Positions 1 to 10,090 are shown, counted from the first letter of the stretch. The stretch: DNA of 53,266 bases from Rhodobacterales bacterium (GCA_017303485.1 JAFLCY010000016.1:1-53266), one strand, 5' to 3'. Numbers and translations: made by a program. The notes: a model not told the origin generated them from the letters alone.

Positions 1-78
1 GAAAAGCTGGTCTAGGGTCTTTCGCTGGGGCGCTGGACAGCATAGCTGTTGGGCGAACGGCGGCGGACGAGGCGGCAC

Positions 79-1437
79 ATGACCTTCGACTACGATCTCT
101 TTGTCATCGGCGGCGGCTCGGGCGGGGTGCGGGCGGCGCGGATCGCCTCGGGCGAGTATGGCGCGAAGGTGGGCCTGGCCGAGGAAAGCCGGATGGGCGG
201 CACCTGCGTGATCCGGGGTTGCGTGCCGAAAAAGCTGATGGTCTTCGCCAGCGGCTTTCCCGCCCTGTTCGAGGAGGCGCGGGCCTATGGCTGGCAGGTC
301 GAACCGGCGCGCTTCGACTGGCCGGCGTTCCGCACCCGGCTGGAAGCCGAGCTTGACCGGCTGGAGGGCGCCTATCGCAGCACGTTGAATGCCGCCGGCG
401 TCGTCGTGCATGACGAGCGGGCGGTGATCGTGGATGCGCATCGCGTGCGGCTGGCCTCGGGGCAGGAGTTTACCGCCAAGCACATCCTGGTCGCCACTGG
501 TGGCTGGCCCTATGTGCCGGAGTTTCCCGGGGCCGAACTTGCCGTCACCTCGAACGAGATGTTCCACCTCGACGAATTGCCGAAGCGGGCGCTGGTGGTG
601 GGCGGCGGCTTTATCGCAGGGGAATTCGCCTGCATCCTCAACGGCCTGGGGGTCAAGGTCACCCAGTATTACCGCGGCGCCCAGATCCTGCGCGGCTTTG
701 ACGACGAAGTGCGGGGCCATGTCGCCAACACCATGCGGGAGGCAGGCATCGACATCCACCTGGGGACCGCGGTGACCAGCCTGGAACGGACGGCGGGCGG
801 CATCCGGGTCACGGGAACCGACGGGTCGGAACGCGAGGTCGACCTGGTGCTTTACGCGACCGGCCGCCGCCCGAATACCGCCGGCCTCGGGCTGGAGGCC
901 CTGGGGCTGCAGCTTGGGCGCACGGGCGAAATTCCGGTGGACCGGTTCAGCCAGACCGCTGTCCCCTCGATCTATGCGGTCGGCGATGTGACCGGACGGA
1001 TCAACCTGACCCCGGTCGCGATCCGCGAGGGCCATGCCTTTGCGGACACTGTCTTCGGCGGGAAACCCACGGCCTTCGACCATGAGCTTGTCGCATCGGC
1101 CGTTTTCACCCAGCCCGAACTGGGCTCGGTCGGCCTGTCCGAGGAAGCCGCGCGCGACCTGGAACCCATCGAGATCTACGCCACGGCCTTCCGGCCGATG
1201 AGGAGCGCTTTCGCAGGCAAGCCCGACCGGGTCATGATGAAGCTGATCGTCAGCAAGGCGACCCGCAAGGTTCTGGGCTGTCACATCGTCGCGCCGGAGG
1301 CGGGCGAGATGATCCAGCTGGCCGCCATTGCGATCCGGATGGGTGCGACCAAAGAGGATTTCGACGCCACCTGCGCCGTGCATCCGACCATGGCCGAAGA
1401 GCTGGTGACCATGCGAAAACCGGTTCGAACCGCCTGA
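79..1437 (+). CDS. gor: Glutathione-disulfide reductase
   Basis: This flavoprotein reduces oxidised glutathione with NADPH in the cytoplasm. The 452-residue protein has an N-terminal FAD Rossmann motif GGGSGG (residues 11-16). The redox-active pair Cys43/Cys48 lies in GGTCVIRGCVPKK. A second nucleotide-binding motif, VVGGGFIAGEFA, is followed by arginines typical of NADPH-specific reductases, and the C-terminal HPTMAEE carries the catalytic His of the partner subunit. Length is normal for the family. I chose the ATG at 79 over the ATG at 49 because MTFDYDLFVIGGG is where family members begin. The next gene starts 75 bases later and is functionally separate. Confidence 0.95.
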   Translation: MTFDYDLFVIGGGSGGVRAARIASGEYGAKVGLAEESRMGGTCVIRGCVPKKLMVFASGFPALFEEARAYGWQVEPARFDWPAFRTRLEAELDRLEGAYRSTLNAAGVVVHDERAVIVDAHRVRLASGQEFTAKHILVATGGWPYVPEFPGAELAVTSNEMFHLDELPKRALVVGGGFIAGEFACILNGLGVKVTQYYRGAQILRGFDDEVRGHVANTMREAGIDIHLGTAVTSLERTAGGIRVTGTDGSEREVDLVLYATGRRPNTAGLGLEALGLQLGRTGEIPVDRFSQTAVPSIYAVGDVTGRINLTPVAIREGHAFADTVFGGKPTAFDHELVASAVFTQPELGSVGLSEEAARDLEPIEIYATAFRPMRSAFAGKPDRVMMKLIVSKATRKVLGCHIVAPEAGEMIQLAAIAIRMGATKEDFDATCAVHPTMAEELVTMRKPVRTA

Positions 1438-1512
1438 CAACAGGTCGCGGTGGGTTGATTTCCGGCTGGATATGACCAGCTTAGGGAAAGTTGAAAAAAG
1501 AGGTTCTGATCA

Positions 1513-2694
1513 ATGGCAGGCAGTGGCGGTCCCTGGGGCGGCGGTGGCGGCTCGGGCGGGGACGACCGGGGCGGTAAGGGCAACAACGACGACGACGACC
1601 GCCGTGGCGGCCGGCGTGGCGAGGGTGGGCCGAATATTCCCGAGATCGACCAGCTGATGAAGCGTGGGCAGGAGCAGCTGCGGGTGCTGATGGGCGGACG
1701 CGGCAACCGGGGCACCGGAGGCGGTCCAGGCGGCGATCCCGATGGCCCGATCTTCAGCAAGCAGGCCGTGGGCCTTGGCGCGCTGGCCTTGATTGCGGTC
1801 TGGGCCTTCATGTCCTTTTACACCGTGCGCCCCGAAGAACGCTCGGTCGAGCTGTTCCTTGGTGAAAGCTCGGGCGTCGGCAATCCCGGCCTGAACTTTG
1901 CGCCCTGGCCGGTCGTGACCTATGAAAAAGTCCAGGTCACCGGCGAACGCACCACTGACATCGGCACCGTGGCGGGCAGCACCGATTCCGGCCTGATGCT
2001 CACGCGTGACCAGAACATCGTCGATATCGGCTTCCAGGTGGTCTGGAACATCTCGGACCCCGAAAAGTACCTCTTCAACCTCGCCGATCCGGAAAACACG
2101 ATCCGCGCGGTCAGCGAAAGCGCGATGCGCGACATCATCGCCCGGTCGGAACTTTCGCCGATCCTGAACCGCGACCGCGGCGTCATCGCAGCCGACCTGC
2201 GCACAGCCGTGCAGGCGACGCTGGACAGCTACAACGCCGGCATCACCGTGATCCGCGTCAACCTGCAGGTCGCCCAACCCCCGCGTGAGGTGATCGACGC
2301 CTTCCGCGCGGTCCAGGCCGCGCAGCAGGAACGCGACCGGCTTGAGAAAGAGGCCGATGCCTATGCCAACCAGGTGACAGCAGGCGCACGGGGCGAGGCC
2401 GCGCGGCTTTTGGAGACCGCCGAAGGCTACCGGGCCGAGGCGGTGAACGGGGCGCAGGGCGAGGCCGCACGCTTCGTCTCGGTCTACACCGAATACGTGA
2501 AGGCGCCGGAAGTCACCCGGCGGCGGCTTTACATCGAGACCATGGAACGGGTTCTGGGCGGCATGAACAAGGTGATCCTTGACGGCGTGAGCGGCGGCGA
2601 GGCAGGGCAGGGCGTGGTGCCCTTCCTGCCGTTGAACGAACTTGGCCGGACGAGCCCGGCCCAGGCCGGTGGCGCTACTGGGGGGACCAACTGA
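1513..2694 (+). CDS. hflK: FtsH protease modulator HflK
   Basis: HflK forms the periplasm-facing HflKC complex that surrounds FtsH and restrains its degradation of membrane proteins. The 393-residue protein opens with a Gly/Asp/Arg-rich low-complexity tail (about residues 1-80). One transmembrane helix follows (about 86-104), then the band-7/SPFH domain (about 105-290) and an Ala/Glu-rich coiled coil. This is the standard HflK plan. The stop codon overlaps the hflC start by one base (TGATG), indicating translational coupling. The N-terminal tail contains long Gly runs and an Asp run (DDDDR), common in alphaproteobacterial HflK. Confidence 0.95.
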   Translation: MAGSGGPWGGGGGSGGDDRGGKGNNDDDDRRGGRRGEGGPNIPEIDQLMKRGQEQLRVLMGGRGNRGTGGGPGGDPDGPIFSKQAVGLGALALIAVWAFMSFYTVRPEERSVELFLGESSGVGNPGLNFAPWPVVTYEKVQVTGERTTDIGTVAGSTDSGLMLTRDQNIVDIGFQVVWNISDPEKYLFNLADPENTIRAVSESAMRDIIARSELSPILNRDRGVIAADLRTAVQATLDSYNAGITVIRVNLQVAQPPREVIDAFRAVQAAQQERDRLEKEADAYANQVTAGARGEAARLLETAEGYRAEAVNGAQGEAARFVSVYTEYVKAPEVTRRRLYIETMERVLGGMNKVILDGVSGGEAGQGVVPFLPLNELGRTSPAQAGGATGGTN

Positions 2695-3584
2695 TGCGTG
2701 CGATGTATATCATTCCGGCGCTGGCGGTGCTTCTGGTGCTGGTCCTGTCCTCGGTCTTCATCGTGGACGAACGGAAGAAGGCGCTGGTGCTGCAATTCGG
2801 TCAGGTGATGCAGGTCAAGGAAGAGCCCGGCCTCGGGTTCAAGGTTCCCTTGATGCAGGATGTGGTCCTGTACGAAGACCGCATCCTCGGGCTGCAGACC
2901 CAGCCGATCGAAGTCACGCTGCTCAGCGACCGCCGTCTGGTGGTCGACGCCTTCGCCCGCTGGCGGATCGTCGATCTGGTGGAATTCCGCCAATCCGTCG
3001 GCACCGGTGGCGAGGACCGGGCGCAGCAGCTTCTGGGCAACATCCTGTCGCAGGCAATCCCCGAAGTGCTGGGCAATGCCACACAGGACCAGGTCCTCAG
3101 CCAGGACCGCGCGGCGCTGATGAACCAGATCCTGACCATCGCCAAGCGCGAGGGGGCGGCTCTGGGGATCGACGTGATCGACGTGCGGCTGACCCGCACC
3201 GACCTGCCCGAGCAAAACCTGGAAGCCACCTTCGCCCGGATGCGCGCCGAGCGCGAGCGGGAAGCGGCGGACGAAAAGGCCCGCGGTGGCGAAGCGGCGC
3301 AGCGCGTGCGGGCCGCGGCGGACCGGACCGTGGTGGAACTTACCTCGGATGCCCGGCGCCAGGCCGAGGTGATCCGCGGCGAGGCCGATGCCGAGCGCAA
3401 CGCCATCCTTGCCGAAGCCTATGGCAAGGACCCGGAGTTCTTCGCGTTCATCCGCTCGCTTTCGGCCTATGAAACCAGCCTGAAGGGCGGCAATTCCAGC
3501 ATCGTCATGCAGCCCGACAGCGAGTTCTTCGACTATCTGCGCTCGGACAGCGGCCCGGCAGCGGCGGCCCCCGCGGCGCCGTGA
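2694..3584 (+). CDS. hflC: FtsH protease modulator HflC
   Basis: HflC is the second SPFH subunit of the HflKC complex. The 296-residue protein has an N-terminal signal-anchor helix (about residues 4-23, ending before VDERKKALVLQFGQ). The band-7 domain follows, then an Arg/Glu-rich coiled coil with RMRAEREREAADEKARGGE and VIRGEADAERNAI, typical of HflC. It starts on the last base of the hflK stop codon and its own stop overlaps the next gene's GTG, so the three genes form one tightly coupled unit. The C-terminal Ala/Pro-rich tail is of no clear function. Confidence 0.95.
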   Translation: MRAMYIIPALAVLLVLVLSSVFIVDERKKALVLQFGQVMQVKEEPGLGFKVPLMQDVVLYEDRILGLQTQPIEVTLLSDRRLVVDAFARWRIVDLVEFRQSVGTGGEDRAQQLLGNILSQAIPEVLGNATQDQVLSQDRAALMNQILTIAKREGAALGIDVIDVRLTRTDLPEQNLEATFARMRAEREREAADEKARGGEAAQRVRAAADRTVVELTSDARRQAEVIRGEADAERNAILAEAYGKDPEFFAFIRSLSAYETSLKGGNSSIVMQPDSEFFDYLRSDSGPAAAAPAAP

Positions 3585-3769
3585 ACCATGTGATCTTGGC
3601 ACTGGGTATGGTGCTGGCGGTGGAGGGGCTGGTGTTGGCACTGGCCCCCCGCCGGATCGAGGATGCCCTGCGGCTGATCGCATCCCGGCGGCTGGAGCAG
3701 CGCCGGATGTTCGGGCTCGTCGCACTGGCACTTGGAGTGGGGCTGGTCTGGCTGGCCACGCCCGGGTGA
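3581..3769 (+). CDS. DUF2065 family small membrane protein
   Basis: A 62-residue protein with two hydrophobic helices (about residues 2-22 and 44-59) separated by a basic loop, PRRIEDALRLIASRRLEQRR. It belongs to the DUF2065 (YjeT-like) family, which commonly sits beside hflC; the molecular role is unknown. It begins with GTG overlapping the hflC stop (GTGA), which favours translation from the same message. Position next to HflKC suggests an inner-membrane accessory role, which is inference. Confidence 0.85.
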   Translation: MNHVILALGMVLAVEGLVLALAPRRIEDALRLIASRRLEQRRMFGLVALALGVGLVWLATPG

Positions 3770-3912
3770 CAAATCCATTCACATCCCTTTGAAGCGCCGC
3801 GACAGGGTTTGCATTGCGGTGTCGTTTCACTAACTGTTTCTTCAGCACCGACACGGCAGGGTTCCGTCGGGGAACGCCACCGTTGCCAGATCGTTGAACA
3901 GGAGTTCGCAAC

Positions 3913-5367
3913 GTGCCCGATCTCACCCCCTCCATCCGCAACGCCCTGCGTTCCAGCACGCTTCTGGCACTGGTGCTGGGCTTCGGCCTTTCGGTCGCCC
4001 CGGTTCACGAGGCACAGGCCTTCGGCGCGCCGGAGAGCTTTGCCGAACTGGCCGAGAAGATCAGCCCGGCGGTGGTCAATATCACCACCTCGGCGATGAT
4101 CGCCGCGCCGACCGATGGTATGCCCATGGTTCCCGAGGGCAGCCCGTTTCAGGATTTCTTTGACGACTTCGGCGGCCCCGGCCAAGGCGGCCCGCAGCGC
4201 TCCGAGGCGCTGGGGTCTGGCTTCGTGGTCAGCGAGGATGGCTATATCGTCACCAACAACCATGTGATCGAAGGCGCGGATTCCATCGAGATCGAGTTCT
4301 TCTCGGGTCAGAAGCTGAAAGCCAAGCTGATCGGCACCGACCCCAAGACCGACATTGCGCTCTTGAAGGTCGAAAGCGACAAGCCGCTGGAATTCGTGAG
4401 CTTCGGCAATTCCGACCTGATGCGCGTCGGCGACTGGGTGATGGCGATGGGCAACCCGCTGGGCCAGGGCTTCTCGGTCTCGGCAGGCATTGTCTCGGCC
4501 CGCGGGCGGCAGTTGCAGGGCAGCTACGACGATTTCATCCAGACCGATGCGGCGATCAACCGGGGCAACTCGGGCGGGCCTTTGTTCAACATGGACGGGC
4601 AGGTCGTCGGCGTGAACACCGCGATCCTGTCGCCCAACGGCGGCTCGATCGGGATCGGCTTCTCGATGGCCTCGAATGTGGTGACCAAGGTGGTCGACCA
4701 GCTCAAGCAATTCGGCGAGACACGGCGCGGCTGGCTGGGTGTGCGCATCCAGGACGTGACCCCCGACGTGGCCGAGGCGATGGGCCTGGCCGACGCGGCG
4801 GGTGCGCTGGTGACCGATGTGCCGGACGGCCCCGCCAAGGATGCCGGGATCAAGTCGGGCGACGTGATCACCCGCTTCGGCGCCAATGACGTGGCGGATG
4901 CCGGTGACCTGACGCGCCGCGTTGCCGATGCCCCGATCGGCGAGGCGGTGCCGGTGATCGTCCTGCGCGAGGGCCGGACCGAGACGCTGGCGGTGACGCT
5001 GGGCCGCCGCGAGGATGCCGAGGCGAAGACGATGCCGGCCTCCTCGCCCGCACCCGAAGCCGCCAAGGAAATGGAGACGCTGGGTCTGACGCTGGCACCT
5101 TTGAATGAGGACATGCGGTCGCGGCTTGGGCTCGACCCCTCGGCCGAAGGGCTGATGATCATGAAGGTGGATCAGGCATCCGAGGCTTTCACCAAGGGTC
5201 TGGTCGAGGGCGATCTGATCACCGAGGCAGGGCAGCAGAAGGTCGTGCGCCTGGAAGACCTGACTGACCGGATCAAGGAGGCCAAGGACGCGGGCCGCAA
5301 GTCGATCCTTCTTCTCGTCCGCCGGGGCGGCGATCCGCGCTTCGTGGCGCTGTCGATCGAGGACTGA
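3913..5367 (+). CDS. degP: Do/DegP-family periplasmic serine protease
   Basis: An HtrA-type protease and chaperone for misfolded envelope proteins. The 484-residue protein has a signal peptide (cleavage near AQA-F, residue 36). A trypsin-like domain follows with the catalytic triad visible as His117 (TNNHVIEG), Asp147 (KTDIALL) and Ser220 (RGNSGGPLF). Two PDZ domains lie at about 260-350 and 385-475. It starts at GTG, with an AGGAG ribosome-binding site about 8 bases upstream. It lies 143 bases after the hflKC unit, so it may have its own promoter; the order hflK-hflC-DUF2065-degP links membrane and periplasmic quality control. MucD or DegQ-type naming is equally possible. Confidence 0.93.
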   Translation: MPDLTPSIRNALRSSTLLALVLGFGLSVAPVHEAQAFGAPESFAELAEKISPAVVNITTSAMIAAPTDGMPMVPEGSPFQDFFDDFGGPGQGGPQRSEALGSGFVVSEDGYIVTNNHVIEGADSIEIEFFSGQKLKAKLIGTDPKTDIALLKVESDKPLEFVSFGNSDLMRVGDWVMAMGNPLGQGFSVSAGIVSARGRQLQGSYDDFIQTDAAINRGNSGGPLFNMDGQVVGVNTAILSPNGGSIGIGFSMASNVVTKVVDQLKQFGETRRGWLGVRIQDVTPDVAEAMGLADAAGALVTDVPDGPAKDAGIKSGDVITRFGANDVADAGDLTRRVADAPIGEAVPVIVLREGRTETLAVTLGRREDAEAKTMPASSPAPEAAKEMETLGLTLAPLNEDMRSRLGLDPSAEGLMIMKVDQASEAFTKGLVEGDLITEAGQQKVVRLEDLTDRIKEAKDAGRKSILLLVRRGGDPRFVALSIED

Positions 5368-5410
5368 TCACACCGTTTCAACGGGTTGCATGGCGGCGGG
5401 ACCTCTCGCC

Positions 5411-5463
5411 GCCAAATTTCTTCAGTAAGAAGTTTGTCAAATTCCTTCCTCAAGGAATTTGGC
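5411..5463. repeat. Two-hairpin intergenic repeat, copy 1 (likely bidirectional terminator)
   Basis: Two adjacent hairpins lie between the convergent ends of degP and the DnaE2-tail gene. The first pairs CAAATTTCTT with AAGAAGTTTG (5413-5436), with one imperfect pair. The second is a perfect 10-bp stem, CAAATTCCTT (5438-5447) with AAGGAATTTG (5452-5461), loop CCTC. A closely similar element lies at 45553-45597, also between convergent genes. A role in ending transcription from both sides is inferred from placement. Confidence 0.75.
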
Positions 5464-5472
5464 GCGTCCCTT

Positions 5473-5886
5473 TCAGGGCTGGTCCCCCGCCCGCGTGCCG
5501 TCATGCCGGAAGCCGGGGTCCAAAAGCCGGTCGAGAAGCGGTGACAGGTCCTCGATCAACTCGGCCACCACATGCACCACCCCTGCCTCGCGCTGCAGCT
5601 TCCCCGTCACCCTGAGCAGGCGGCCCGCGATCACCGCGCGGCGGAAGCGTTCGTAGACATTGGCCCAGACCACCACGTTCGCGGTCCCGGTCTCATCCTC
5701 CAGCGTGATGAAGATCACCCCCTTCGCCGTGCCGGGCCGCTGCCGCACCAGCACGAGGCCCGCCACCGTCACCCGCGCACCTGCAGGCGGTTCGCCCAGC
5801 CGGGCGGCTTGCAGCGCTTTCGGTGGGCGCGGCCAGGGATCCGCGCGCGAGGCAAGGTTTCGGGGCGGGGGGCTATAGGCGGTCAT
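5473..5886 (-). CDS. Stand-alone OB-fold protein resembling the C-terminal tail of DnaE2
   Basis: A 137-residue protein whose middle (about residues 34-120) reads like the OB-fold of the error-prone polymerase DnaE2: [58 protein letters not shown]. Full DnaE2 is about 1,000-1,100 residues, and no polymerase domain is encoded nearby, so this is either a remnant or an independent small gene. The usual DnaE2 C-terminal end is replaced by an unrelated tail. I chose the ATG at 5886, rather than 5916, because a GTTC-N7-GTTC SOS box and a -35/-10 pair sit directly before it. That arrangement implies a leaderless, LexA-repressed transcript, suggesting a living gene. Function unproven; nucleic-acid binding is inferred. 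Confidence 0.7.
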   Translation of the reverse strand: MTAYSPPPRNLASRADPWPRPPKALQAARLGEPPAGARVTVAGLVLVRQRPGTAKGVIFITLEDETGTANVVVWANVYERFRRAVIAGRLLRVTGKLQREAGVVHVVAELIEDLSPLLDRLLDPGFRHDGTRAGDQP

Positions 5887-5888
5887 GA

Positions 5889-6317
<429 letters not shown>

Positions 6318-6324
6318 TCCAGTC

Positions 6325-6394
6325 GCTCGTCGAAGACTTCGTCACTCCTCGCTGGCGGCAAGCCGACGAGAAGACGACGTCGCACGAGGAGGCC
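6325..6394 (+). repeat. Dispersed post-gene repeat, family 2, copy 1
   Basis: About 70 bases beginning GCTCGTCGAAGACTTCGTCA and ending near CGCACGAGGAGG, directly after the ferredoxin stop. It resembles 41938-42015, which lies 2 bases after another plus-strand stop. Shared blocks are GCTCGTCGA, TTCGTCACTC, GACGAG and ACGAGGAGG. Internal inverted repeats such as CGAAG-A-CTTCG suggest a folded RNA or terminator. It fills the gap between the convergent ferredoxin and the next gene. Confidence 0.6.
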
Positions 6395-6799
6395 CTATTC
6401 AGATTTCCCCAGACGGTCGGCCTTGCGCCGGACCAGCACGCCGCGCAGGTCGTGCATGGCCAGAAGCAGGGCATCCGTCACCGCCTCAAGCTGCGCATCG
6501 GTGGCCCTCGACTGCGCCCATTGCGTCGTCAGGTTCAGATGATCGACCGTGCGCAGGATGTCGTCCACCTCGCGCATCGCAAGCTGGGCCTGCCGGGCGG
6601 CCAGCCACTCGCCGATGGCGGCACGATCGGCTGCGGTCAGTTCCACCTCGCCATGCGGCTTGATGTTGCCGTTCTTCACGTTGACCGTGGCAATCTCGTC
6701 CATCTCGATCCGGCGCTGACGGTTCTCGGTGCCAAGCCGGAACACGGCCGCGCCATTCTCGCGCACCCGGAAGTAGTAGTCGGGAAGGTCAGCAGTCAT
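6395..6799 (-). CDS. Conserved hypothetical protein
   Basis: A 134-residue soluble protein I cannot assign to a named family. It begins MTADLPDYYFRVRENGAAVF and has a charged first half, possibly a small beta domain (FRLGTENRQRRIEMDEIATV), then a helical C-terminal half (residues about 60-125). There is no signal peptide or membrane segment. I chose the internal ATG at 6799 because the upstream extension is poor coding sequence and overlaps the region next to the hairpin at 6879-6901. It lies downstream of aspC on the same strand, after a hairpin that probably separates them. Confidence 0.65.
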   Translation of the reverse strand: MTADLPDYYFRVRENGAAVFRLGTENRQRRIEMDEIATVNVKNGNIKPHGEVELTAADRAAIGEWLAARQAQLAMREVDDILRTVDHLNLTTQWAQSRATDAQLEAVTDALLLAMHDLRGVLVRRKADRLGKSE

Positions 6800-6878
6800 C
6801 GGCGCCCGGGTCCATGTCTCGCCCGCCGGGACAACCCCGCCGTGCATCTTGCCATTCCTTCCCGAGCCAAGCGGAATC

Positions 6879-6901
6879 GTCAACCCGCATCACGGGTTGA
6901 C
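6879..6901 (-). terminator. Hairpin after the aminotransferase gene
   Basis: A perfect 9-bp stem GTCAACCCG/CGGGTTGAC with a 5-base loop starts 5 bases downstream of the aminotransferase stop codon on the minus strand. No T-run follows, so it may act as an mRNA 3'-end stabiliser or a weak terminator rather than a classical intrinsic terminator. Confidence 0.55.
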
Positions 6902-6906
6902 TGGCC

Positions 6907-8154
<1,248 letters not shown>

Positions 8155-8206
8155 TTAGGGTGGCCCCTCAACCGACACAAGCGATATCGAAAGAAGGAGA
8201 GGCAGG

Positions 8207-8620
8207 ATGGCGGAAACAAGCCCCGGAGTCCGGAGCGAGCAATGGTATGCGCCCGAAGTGGCAACCTTTGGCGATCGGCTGGCAGGCGCGCGCGAGGCGG
8301 CGGGACTAAGTCAGGATGACCTGGCGCAGCGCCTGGGGGTGCGGCTGACCACCCTGCAGAACTGGGAGGAAGACCTGGCCGAACCGCGCGGCAACCGGCT
8401 GCAGATGCTGGCTGGAATGCTGAACGTCTCGCTCCGCTGGCTGCTGGTGGCCGAGGGCGACGGGCTCTCCGAACCGCCGGACACATCGCGCCCGCTTGCC
8501 GCCCGTGCCGAGGAGGCGCTGGCCGAACTGCAACAGCTGCGCGGAGAAGCGATTGCGATGGCCGAGAAACTGGCGCAAGTGGAGCGTCGGGTGCGGCAGG
8601 CGATGCGCGAGGCCGCATAA
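8207..8620 (+). CDS. XRE-family helix-turn-helix regulator
   Basis: A 137-residue DNA-binding protein. The HTH lies at about residues 22-77, with FGDRLAGAREAAGLSQDDLA followed by LGVRLTTLQNWE and the ending LNVSLRWLLVAEG. The C-terminal third (about 95-135) is a predicted coiled coil rich in Ala, Glu and Gln that could mediate dimerisation. It lies 17 bases upstream of sdhE on the same strand, so the two are probably co-transcribed. Whether it controls sdhE or the divergent aminotransferase gene cannot be told from sequence. Confidence 0.85.
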   Translation: MAETSPGVRSEQWYAPEVATFGDRLAGAREAAGLSQDDLAQRLGVRLTTLQNWEEDLAEPRGNRLQMLAGMLNVSLRWLLVAEGDGLSEPPDTSRPLAARAEEALAELQQLRGEAIAMAEKLAQVERRVRQAMREAA

Positions 8621-8637
8621 GCGAAAGGCGGGGCGGG

Positions 8638-8916
8638 ATGGCGGACGAAACGGCAGAGGCCCGGCTGAAGCGCATGGCGATGCGGTCCTGGCGCCGCGGC
8701 ACCAAGGAAATGGACCTGGTGCTTGGCCCCTTCGCGGATGCGCACCTTGGGCGGCTTTCACTGGGCGAGCTTGATCTCTATGATGCGCTTCTGGCCGAGA
8801 ATGATCAGGACCTGATGGCCTGGATCCTCGGCCAGTCCGCCCCGCCGCCCGCCCTGGCCGCATTGCTTGCCCGGATCACCAGCTTTGCCGAAACACGCCT
8901 CGCGGCGGGAAAATAG
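8638..8916 (+). CDS. sdhE: Succinate dehydrogenase flavinylation factor SdhE
   Basis: A 92-residue protein of the SdhE/Sdh5 (DUF339) family, which helps covalent attachment of FAD to succinate dehydrogenase SdhA. The conserved RGxxE motif is present as RRGTKEMDLVLG (about residues 20-31), followed by the family's helical bundle LYDALLAENDQDLMAWILG. Size is standard. It follows the XRE regulator by 17 bases and precedes the MarR-type gene. Confidence 0.92.
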   Translation: MADETAEARLKRMAMRSWRRGTKEMDLVLGPFADAHLGRLSLGELDLYDALLAENDQDLMAWILGQSAPPPALAALLARITSFAETRLAAGK

Positions 8917-8993
8917 GCGAAGTTCCACGCAAGTTTACGGAATGTTTGCGGTTTGTGCCGATTCTGCCTTCGTCCGAACGGTGGAGAAACGGT

Positions 8994-9491
8994 ATGACAA
9001 TGTATGCCCCGGTGCTGGATGGGTCGCAAAAGGCGTTCCTGTCCTGCTACCTTGACAACCTTGCCCTTGTGGAACGGCTGCACCGCCTGCTTCTGGACGT
9101 GATCAAGGACGAGTTCGAACGGCTGAACATCCTGGAGATCAACTCGGTCCAGGCGCTCCTCCTCTTCAACATCGGCGAGAATGAGGTGACGGCGGGCGAG
9201 CTGAAATCGCGCGGCTACTACCAGGGCTCGAATGTCAGCTACAACCTGAAGAAGCTGGTGGACCTGGGCTACATGCACCACCAGCGGTCCGAGATTGACC
9301 GCCGCTCGGTCCGGGTAAAGCTGACGGAAAAGGGCCGCCATGTCCGCGGGCTTCTCAACGACCTTTTCGCCCGGCATTCCGACGGGATCGAAAAGCGCGG
9401 GTTGATCGACGCGTCGGGAATGGATGAGATCAACATGTCGCTGAAACGGATGGAACGTTTCTGGACCGAACAGATCCGCTACATCTACTAG
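8994..9491 (+). CDS. ldtR: MarR-family winged-helix regulator, LdtR-like
   Basis: A 165-residue winged-helix protein. The recognition region is LKSRGYYQGSNVSYNLKKLV (about residues 65-84) with the wing QRSEIDRRSVRVKLT, characteristic of the LdtR group of alphaproteobacteria, where regulators act on L,D-transpeptidase (cell-wall) genes. I chose the ATG at 8994 because GGAG lies 9 bases before it; an upstream in-frame ATG at 8946 adds 16 residues of unconvincing sequence. Whether it shares a message with sdhE is uncertain (77-base gap). The target genes are not in the window. Confidence 0.85.
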   Translation: MTMYAPVLDGSQKAFLSCYLDNLALVERLHRLLLDVIKDEFERLNILEINSVQALLLFNIGENEVTAGELKSRGYYQGSNVSYNLKKLVDLGYMHHQRSEIDRRSVRVKLTEKGRHVRGLLNDLFARHSDGIEKRGLIDASGMDEINMSLKRMERFWTEQIRYIY

Positions 9492-9554
9492 CGGCTTCCG
9501 GCCGAAGCGCGGGGGAAAGCAGGCCATCCAGCAACCAAAGCCCGACCTTGCGGG

Positions 9555-10007
9555 TCAGGGGGCCAGGGTCGCGGCCAGCCGGGACGCATCAAGATGCGAG
9601 GCGAACGCGTTGATCCGCTCCTGTGCGGCCGGGTTCTGCATCACCTCTTGCGAAGCGACCGCTCCCAGCATCTCGAACGCCTTCTGCATGGCAATCGACG
9701 GATCGCCCTCGGCCGCCACGGCAGCCCTTGCCTGCGCACCGCAGCGCTCGGTCAGCAGCGCCGTCACCAGTTCGGCCATGGCAACGTCGGTCTCGGCGAG
9801 CTTGCCCGTATCCACGGCAATCACATCCTGCACAACCGGATGCGACGCGAAGGCAAGGGTAATCCACCGCGCCAGCAGCAACCTGTCCTCGCCGGTGGTC
9901 TGGCCGATCAGGCATTGCCCGAAGGCCTCGGTTTCCGCGGTTGTCGCATGGACGGGAAAGGGCAGGATGCCCGTAAACAGAAGCAGGGCGGTGGCGGCGG
10001 TGCGCAT
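9555..10007 (-). CDS. Hypothetical exported protein
   Basis: A 150-residue protein with a clear signal peptide (MRTAATALLLFTGILPFPVHA, cleavage near residue 21). The mature part is an all-alpha domain with two cysteines (CLIGQTTGEDR and TERCGAQA) that could form a disulphide. It includes the block LLLARWITLAFASHP. I do not recognise a family with certainty, although similar exported proteins of about this size occur in Rhodobacteraceae. AGAGG precedes the ATG by 9 bases. It is convergent with ldtR and downstream of the DUF1178 gene. Confidence 0.75.
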   Translation of the reverse strand: MRTAATALLLFTGILPFPVHATTAETEAFGQCLIGQTTGEDRLLLARWITLAFASHPVVQDVIAVDTGKLAETDVAMAELVTALLTERCGAQARAAVAAEGDPSIAMQKAFEMLGAVASQEVMQNPAAQERINAFASHLDASRLAATLAP

Positions 10008-10090
10008 CGGGACAATCCTCTCACGACAAAGAACAACTCGACCAGAATTGCCGCGACCGACAATCCGGTCAACCGCCGCCGATGTCGCCG

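Noticed and set aside
1-15. Possible last four codons (EKLV, then TAG) of a gene entering from the left
   Set aside because: Too short to identify; it may be the end of a neighbouring gene but cannot be supported.
3871-3895. GGAAC-N16-CGTT upstream of degP, resembling an EcfG-type promoter
   Set aside because: The resulting start would leave almost no room for the ribosome-binding site, and EcfG is not assured in this family.
2529-4710. Two long minus-strand frames opposite hflC and degP
   Set aside because: They lie opposite genes with complete domain evidence and lack any family features.
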